DNA of 64,000 bases from Rehmannia glutinosa. Lineage: Eukaryota; Streptophyta; Magnoliopsida; Lamiales; Orobanchaceae. Below, piece by piece: positions 58,101-64,000 of the stretch (positions within the stretch are counted from its first letter, which is position 1; the number at the start of each line of letters is the position of its first letter). A program made the position numbers and the translations under genes. The stretch lies in contig JABTTQ020001484.1 in NCBI GenBank assembly GCA_016081115.2, forward strand, positions 1 to 64,000, in the 5' to 3' direction. The notes beneath the pieces were generated by a model, which saw only the letters and a list, made by a program, of their open reading frames with translations, did not search any database and was not told where the DNA came from.

Positions 58101-58429
58101 ACGTGGCGAACAAGGGCAAACCCGGTGGAATCACACAAGATAATCCCTTGCCCGAAGAGGAGTCCGAGCGAAAGTGGTGATGGTTCGGGAGTATAATCCA
58201 AGTCGTCGGCCCGGGAAGGAGCCAATGATGGAAGAAGGACGAGCCGTGCAATCGAAACCGAGCCGGCCGGCCGAAGACGAATTGCCCCCGCAAATCAAGG
58301 AGGGGCAAAGCAAGAAAAAAAAACGAGCGGAACCAAGTAGAACAGTCGATACAATCAATGTCGGTAGGCCTGCGAGGGGCGCCAACTACGTATTGGTCAT
58401 GATCTTCCGAACCATATCGAAGCGAGTTG

Positions 58430-59240
58430 GTCGAGTTTTGGGAAATAATCTCGGCGTTTTCGCATGGACTCATGCGGACATGCCCGGAATTGACCCCGAT
58501 ATCGTGCCACCGCCTCAATATTGATCTAACCTTCCGCCCGATCATCGAGAAAGAAAAGCGCAAACTCGATACCGATAGACAGCAAAGACTTGAGGCGAAG
58601 TTAACAAGCTACTATACGATCAATTCATCGGAAGCCCTCTATCTCGATGGGTCGCCAATCTGTTTTGGTAAAGAAAAGCAATGGCGATGGGGCGCTTATG
58701 CGTGGATTTTACCGACCTCAACAAAGCATGCCCCAAAGACGCTTATCCATTGCCGAATATCGATTACATGGTAGATGCCACGGCAGACACGAGCCGATGA
58801 GCTTCATGGATGCATACTCGGGTTACAACCAAATACGGATGCACCGGAAGATGAAGAAAATACCTCATTTTTTCTCGCTCGAGGAATTCACACAAGATGA
58901 TGCCTTTCGGATTAAAGAATCTTTAGTGCGACCTATCAAAGGTTAGTAAATAAGATGTTTGAGAAAATGATAGGTCACACTATGGAAGTTTATGTAGATG
59001 ACATGCTAGTAAAATCATTGTACATGTCCGATCATCCGAACGATCTTAATAAAATGTTTCTTTGTTTTGAGAGAGTACAAGATGATGTTAAACCCGAAAA
59101 AATGCACATTTGGGGGTCGGCTCGGGTAAATTTTTGGGGTATATGGTCACCAAAGGGAATTGAAGCTAACCAGAGACAAAATCAAGGCCATCACCGACCT
59201 AGAATCCCCAAACTCGTAAAAAGGTACAAAGCCTAATGAG
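58430..59240 (+). pseudogene. Gypsy reverse transcriptase remnant
   Basis: FAWTHADMPGIDP (about 58,460) opens the region. PVLVKKSNGD-like text, MSFMDAYSGYNQIRMH (about 58,797-58,846) and EVYVDDMLVKSLY (about 58,986-59,024, active site YVDD) are typical. Several frame changes occur between 58,530 and 58,950, so no functional enzyme can be made. Confidence 0.85.
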
Positions 59241-59245
59241 GCCGA

Positions 59246-60180
59246 TTGGCCGCCCTTAACCGATTTGTTTCTCGATCCACAGACAAGTGCAAACCTTTCT
59301 TTGAAATCATAAAGAAAAACAAAAATTTTGAGTGGACCGAGCAGGCACAAGTGGCCTTTGAATCCCTCAAACAACACCTATCTTCAATCCCTATATTACA
59401 AAAACCGACCCAAGGGGACGACTTGTATTTGTACTTGGCGGTATCCGAATATGCCATCAGCTCGGTGTTAATCAGGCTAGATGGCTCTATTCAACATCGG
59501 TGTATTACACCGTCAAGCGTTACATGATGCCGAAACTCGGTACCCACCGATGGAAAAGTCGGCTTATTCATTAATTATCGCGCACGGAAACTCCGTCCAT
59601 ATTTCTTAGAACACAAGATTATAGTATTGACGAACTATCCGTTGAAACAAGTGTTACACCGACCCGATACTTCCGGTCGGATGATTAAGTGGGCGTCGAA
59701 CTTAGCTGATTTGACATCATATACGAGCCACGCATCGCAATAAAAGGACAGGCTTTAGCCGATTTTGTGGCCGAATTCACGTCTTCCATACAATTAGAAG
59801 TCAAGGAAGACCAAGAATGGAAATTATTCGTTGACGGCTCTTCTTCCGCCGCAGCCGGGGGGGCGGAATCGTGATAATCGATCCAAATGAAAAATGCTTC
59901 GCTTCGAAATGCGATTTGATTCCCCTTCCCGCAACGAACAACGGCGAATATGAGGCACTCATAGCGAGGCTTAGATATGGCACCTCTATGGGCCTAAAAC
60001 AACTATTGGTGCACAAAGTGACTCTCGTTAGTCGTTCATCAAATCAACGGCGATCTAAGCAAAAAGAGCAAAAAAATTGCACAATATTTGAATTTGGTCA
60101 AGAAAAGGTTATCACACTTTAAGACAAAAGTCTTACATGTGCCCCGAGCCGAGAACATGCAAGCGGATGCCCTAGCTCGG
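59246..60180 (+). pseudogene. Gypsy RNase H remnant
   Basis: KPFFEIIKKNKNFEWTEQAQ and then SIPILQKPTQGDDLYLYLAV mark the RT-connection region (59,280-59,450). The RNase H core has FVDGSSSAA (59,829) and ATNNGEYEALIARLRYG (59,930-59,980), and VLHVPRAENMQADALARLGS (60,130-60,190) completes the active-site acids (D, E, D). Several frameshifts. Confidence 0.8.
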
Positions 60181-60491
60181 CTCGGCTCTAGTCCGAGGAC
60201 GGATGCCATCACGGATGTCACGATTATACTCTTCATACGCCCCGTCACTCGGTGCAAAAAGATATATACAACCGAAAACCGCCGACAGGACTTGGATGAC
60301 CCCAATCATCCAATACTTAGAGAAAGGAGTTCAACCCGAAAAACAAAGCCGAGGCGTAACACTACGAACTCAAGCGGCTCGGTTTACACTAGTAGACGGC
60401 ATCCTATACAAACGAGGATACTCCATCCCACTCCTACGCTGCCTTCCGAGAGGCAGATGCATTATGCACTTCGAGAGGTTCATGAGGGAAT

Positions 60492-61502
60492 ATGCGGCAA
60501 CCACGCTGGGGCCAAACGTTGGCCTATAAATTAATACGGCAAGGATACTCTTGGCCATCCCCGAGAAAGGATGCAACCGACCTCGTCAAAAGATGTGAGA
60601 GATGCGGAGGTTTGCACCACAGGTCGATATCATCCGAACAACTTACTTCCGTATTTAGCCCATGGCCGTTTGCCAAATGGGAATGGACCTCATCGGACCA
60701 TTACCCATGGCAAAGGGGCGTCAAGTATGCCATTGTGGCGGTGGATTATTTCACAAAATGGGCGGCGAGCCTGGCAAAAATAGATGAAGAAAAGGTTGTG
60801 AGCTTTGTATGGAAATCCATCATCTGTAGATTTGGGATACCACATTCGATTGTTACAGACAATGGGAAACAGTTCGACAACCGAAGATTCCGAAATTTTT
60901 GTGAAGGTTTCCACATAAAAAACTATTTCTCAACTCCATACCACCCCCAGTCGAACGGACAAGTTGAGGCCGTTAATAAAATACTCAAGTATACCCTGAA
61001 GGCGAGATTGGAGGAATCTAAAGGCAATTGGCCGGAGGAACTACCTGGCGTACTATGGTCATACAGAACGACACATCGAGCAGCCACAGGAGAAACACCT
61101 TTTTCTTTAGCTTATGGAGCTGAGGCGGTGATTCCTGTCGAGATCGGAGCCCCTACTTTCAGAATTGCAAATTTTGAAGAAGATTGTAATGAGGCCGCGC
61201 TCCGAGCCGAACTAGACCTGCTCGAGGAAAAAAGGTGTAGTGCCGAGATGAAAAATGCAGTGTATAAACAAAGGAGTGAAAGGTACTACAATTCGAAAGT
61301 AAAAGAAAGAAGATTTCAGGTCGGCGATCTTGTATTGAAAAAGATAACGGGCATCCAACCGAGCCCATTGAAGCCAACCTGGGAGGGCCCGTTTCGGGTC
61401 AGCCACGTCTTATCTGGTGGGGCATACCAGTTAGAATATTTGAGTGGAGAAAAATTCATGCATCCATGGAATGTAGCATACTTGAAGCGGTATTATCAAT
61501 AA
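60492..61502 (+). CDS. Gypsy integrase, open frame of 336 codons
   Basis: The zinc-binding part ends with CERCGGLHH (near residue 36-44). The core has Asp in VAVDYFTKWA, Asp in IVTDNGKQFDN and Glu in NGQVEAVNK, all three catalytic acids. GETPFSLAYGAEAVIPVEIG and RRFQVGDLVLKKI are the C-terminal conserved segments, ending LKRYYQ. Between CERCGG and VKYAIVAVD a stretch of about 20 residues reads out of frame (the expected MDLIGPLPMAKG is present in another frame at about 60,685-60,720), meaning two compensating indels lie inside an otherwise clean frame. The upstream Met is internal to the polyprotein. Confidence 0.88.
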   Translation: MRQPRWGQTLAYKLIRQGYSWPSPRKDATDLVKRCERCGGLHHRSISSEQLTSVFSPWPFAKWEWTSSDHYPWQRGVKYAIVAVDYFTKWAASLAKIDEEKVVSFVWKSIICRFGIPHSIVTDNGKQFDNRRFRNFCEGFHIKNYFSTPYHPQSNGQVEAVNKILKYTLKARLEESKGNWPEELPGVLWSYRTTHRAATGETPFSLAYGAEAVIPVEIGAPTFRIANFEEDCNEAALRAELDLLEEKRCSAEMKNAVYKQRSERYYNSKVKERRFQVGDLVLKKITGIQPSPLKPTWEGPFRVSHVLSGGAYQLEYLSGEKFMHPWNVAYLKRYYQ

Positions 61503-61608
61503 AGATCTCGATCTACAATCCAGATAGGATTCCAAAGAATTGTTCCTTCATCTGGCATTTCGTGAGCTCTTTAAAGGAAAACGAAGTTTTTACTCACCAC
61601 GAATCAAG

Positions 61609-62280
61609 ACTTGGTTACGCACCGAGCACAAAATAAAGACTTGGTTACGCACCGAGCACAAAATCAAGACTTGGTTACGCACCGAGCACAAAATAAAGAC
61701 TTGGTTACGCACCAAGCACCAAAATCAAGACTTGGTTACGCACCGAGCACAAAATAAAGACTTGGTTACGCACCAAGCACAATCAAGACTCGGCCACGCA
61801 CCGAGCACAATAAAGACTCGGCTACGCACCGAGCACAATAAAGACTTGGTTACGCACCAAGCACAAGATAAAGACTCGGCTACGCACCGAGCACAATAAA
61901 GACTCGGCTACGCACCGAGCACAATAAAGACTTGGTTACGCACCAAGCACAAGACTCGGCTACGCACCGAGCACAATAAAGACTTGGTTACGCACCAAGC
62001 ACCAAAATCAAGACTCGGCTACACACCGAGCACAAAATAAAGACTTGGTTACGCACCAAGCACCAAAATCAAGACTTGGATACGCACCAAGCACTAAAAT
62101 CAAGACTTGGTTACGCACCGAGCACAAAATCAAGACTCGGCTATGCACCGAGCACCGAAATAAAGACTTGGTTAAGCACCAAGCATAAAGTGAAGACTTG
62201 GCCACGTACCAAGTACAAAATAAGGACTCAGTTATGCGTCGAGCACAATAAAGACTCGGTTCATAAACAAAATTGCAGAA
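61609..62280 (+). repeat. Tandem array of about 22 units of 24-31 bp in the gypsy 3' region
   Basis: The unit is GACTTGGTTACGCACC followed by (A/G)AGCAC and a variable A-rich tail. Each unit contains CTTGG or CTCGG, a 7-base spacer (TTACGCA) and CCAAG or CCGAG, so it can form a 5-bp hairpin. Tandem repeats after integrase are a known feature of Tat elements and can seed satellites. Confidence 0.95.
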
Positions 62281-62599
62281 ACAAAATAAAAGGACAGGTT
62301 TATATCCCTGAGTGCAAGAATCGATTAAGGCGAGCAGACCCCCTCACTCAGAAGTACTGAAAACCGAGCCCCGTACTTGGGAAAATAAGAGGAAAAAGAA
62401 GACAGGCAACAATCTTGCAAAAAGGAAAGAGCCGAGCATCCACAAAAAGCTTGAAACACATACACAGGTAAGGAAAATAACAATTCATTTCTAACTTCAA
62501 AAATATTTGCATAAGAGAGGCCGGAGCCCATTACATCTCGAGGCACGAAGCCAAATTACCTATCTAGGGGTACCTATAAAAACATCAAGAACGAGCAGG

Positions 62600-63925
62600 G
62601 GGAGGAATTTCGACGGCACCACTGGAACCAACTTCTTCCACGTCCGGAGGAGGAGAGCCCTGCGCATTAGAAGCCTCAGCAAATTTCGGCCGAAGGGTAT
62701 CGAGATCGGCCTCCCGGGAGGGCCAGGTCTTCTTCTTCGAGCAACAAGACGCCCGCCCTTAAGTAAATCAAGAATTTCTTGGAAGCTCGGGTCGCATGGC
62801 CACAGTTAACATGAATGCATACTCTCGGAGTTTTTGTAAGCTTTAATGGCCTCTCTACAAACTTCCTCGGTTTGCGGCGGGCGGCCTCTTGACCTCCTGC
62901 AGACATCGGCTAGACGCCTCTCCATCTCCTCGGCAAAAGGCAAAGACGTTCGGTTGGCAAATGACCTTAACCCGAGCTCTTCTTGACTTTACGGCCCGAT
63001 CTCGCTCGCCTCGGCCCCGCAGCAGCCTCTCTCTCGAATTAGCCCGAGCCGTGGCCTCGTCCGTTTAGTCTTAAGAGATTCTTGTACCCCTTGAAGGGTA
63101 GCATAAGCTTCCATGAGATCCCCGTGCCGTCTTTCGTGTCGGCATATTTTCTCTCTAGCTCGCGAGTCCCCCAACCGCATGCCATAAGAGCCCAATCATT
63201 CGCCCGGACATGGCCATGGCATATCGAATCTGTTCTTTGGCTTGATCGAGCGGAGATTGCTCGATGCCTTTGTCCAGGCACGAGCCGGGACGATCATTGC
63301 GGCCCGACTCCGCTCTCGTAAGACTCTTGATTGCTCCTCTGTTGGCGTGGCACATCGAAGCGAATTCCACGAACCACCGAGGCGTAGTCCGACCATTCCC
63401 TCGCAATATTCATCTCTTGCTTGGTTTGGAGGAATGAAATGACCTTTCGCCAAGGTCATCCGAGAAAGTTCGTTGGCCTTCCATTCCGGGGTCATTCGGG
63501 ATGTTTGGTGCCGCCGACCAACCCCTTTCACCGTCAGGCTCTCCATCACAATTCCCCCTCTTCTCCTTTGAAGAGGCTGCACGGCTTCCTAAGCACTCCA
63601 TCGATGGGACGTTTACGCCCGGATATCTTCTCTCCGAGCCGCCTCAACATCCGCAGTTGATCGGCGGCCGCCGAGCTCGCCGTCTTTGTATTCCTCACGC
63701 TGCGCGGCGTGCGCGCAAATCCAGGCCACGCCGCATTTAAGCAACCATCGTCAAAAGATCAAAAGAAAAGAAAGATGTTTCAAAGTGAAATATGAAAACG
63801 TAAGTGTTTACCTCGGACAGCCGCGCACTCGGCGGCTCGGAGTCTGTGTTGGCCCTACAGCGCAGACGATCCGCCTCTGGCTGTGGCCGATCGCGAGGGG
63901 ACGGCGTAGCTTGTTCTGTCCTCAC
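62600..63925 (-). pseudogene. Antisense coding remnants in the Tat 3' region
   Basis: GC-rich sequence whose minus strand carries protein-like pieces: EEVCREAIKAYKNSE and DPSFQEILDLLKGGRL (about 62,760-62,870) and a charged, coiled-coil-like piece around LMEAYATLQGVQESLKTK (about 63,065-63,120), with stops between. Tat/Retand-type elements are known to carry an extra ORF in antisense orientation between pol and the 3' LTR, and these pieces fit that position and composition. No domain can be named, and the stretch continues past the window end. Confidence 0.45.
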
Positions 63926-64000
63926 CGGCCGCTCCCGGGGAGAAAGGGGTCGTCTTCTTCATTAACGAGAGGAATCGGTGAGGCTCTCTCTCGACCTCCA

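Larger units (their letters stand above)
55070..64000 (+). mobile_element. Tat-lineage Ty3/gypsy retrotransposon, 3' end outside window
   Basis: An LTR (55,070-55,700), primer-binding site, gag, protease, reverse transcriptase, RNase H and integrase follow in gypsy order on +, then a tandem-repeat region and more GC-rich sequence with minus-strand coding remnants. The primer site type, the long post-integrase region, antisense coding material and 3' tandem repeats are features known for the Tat group (Retand/Ogre-like). All genes except integrase are broken by stops or frameshifts. Confidence 0.85.

Noticed and set aside
61540..61899. 119-codon frame with repeated KTWLRTEHKI units
   Set aside because: Translation of the gypsy 3' tandem repeat; unit length varies between 24 and 31 bp, so no frame is maintained.

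Overview
This is a stretch of plant nuclear genome, most likely from a eudicot. It is AT-rich and has GT-AG introns, plant-only gene families (ROH1/DUF793, RTM2-like Hsp20, class II DAD1-like phospholipase A1, SDG41-type SET protein) and a dense layer of plant transposable elements. No species can be named from the sequence alone.

Layout. 1-10.9 kb is the 3' part of a very decayed Sirevirus-like Ty1/copia element on + (protease to RNase H remnants, a long post-pol region, 3' LTR). 10.9-21.7 kb is gene-poor: a candidate non-autonomous DNA element, a 5'-truncated LINE, hairpin repeats, a tRNA-His-like gene and an RTE-type LINE tail. 21.7-35.3 kb is a host-gene island: an SDG41-like gene (-), a phospholipase A1 gene (+) and an RTM2-like gene (-), interleaved with a TRIM-like element, a MITE family and a gypsy LTR fragment. 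36-37.1 kb holds a SINE with target duplication next to a paralogous empty site. 37,467-45,651 is a complete Mutator-like element (MULE) with exact 9-bp target duplications. It carries a transposase/SWIM/OTU gene facing a Myb/SANT-like gene and a Ulp1-like protease gene, and four non-coding blocks are filled with one shared motif (GGCACGAT/ATCGTGCC). 47.1-48.3 kb is a ROH1-like gene (-), followed by a 657-bp hAT-like element and a 155-bp fold-back element. 50.4-55.07 kb is a very young Ty1/copia element (-), whose 5' LTR is cut by a Tat-lineage Ty3/gypsy element (+) that runs off the window end. That gypsy element carries about 22 copies of a 24-31-bp unit after integrase.

How it fits together. 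Host genes occupy roughly 10 kb and the rest is layered transposons. Three of four host genes (SDG41-like, phospholipase A1, ROH1-like) each show exactly one disrupting lesion. The young copia element, whose LTRs match over all 146 comparable bases, still has several frame breaks in gag-protease. Residual assembly errors are therefore a serious alternative to true pseudogenisation. The most unusual signals are the motif clusters that punctuate the MULE genes and the covarying stem in the gypsy 3' tandem repeats.
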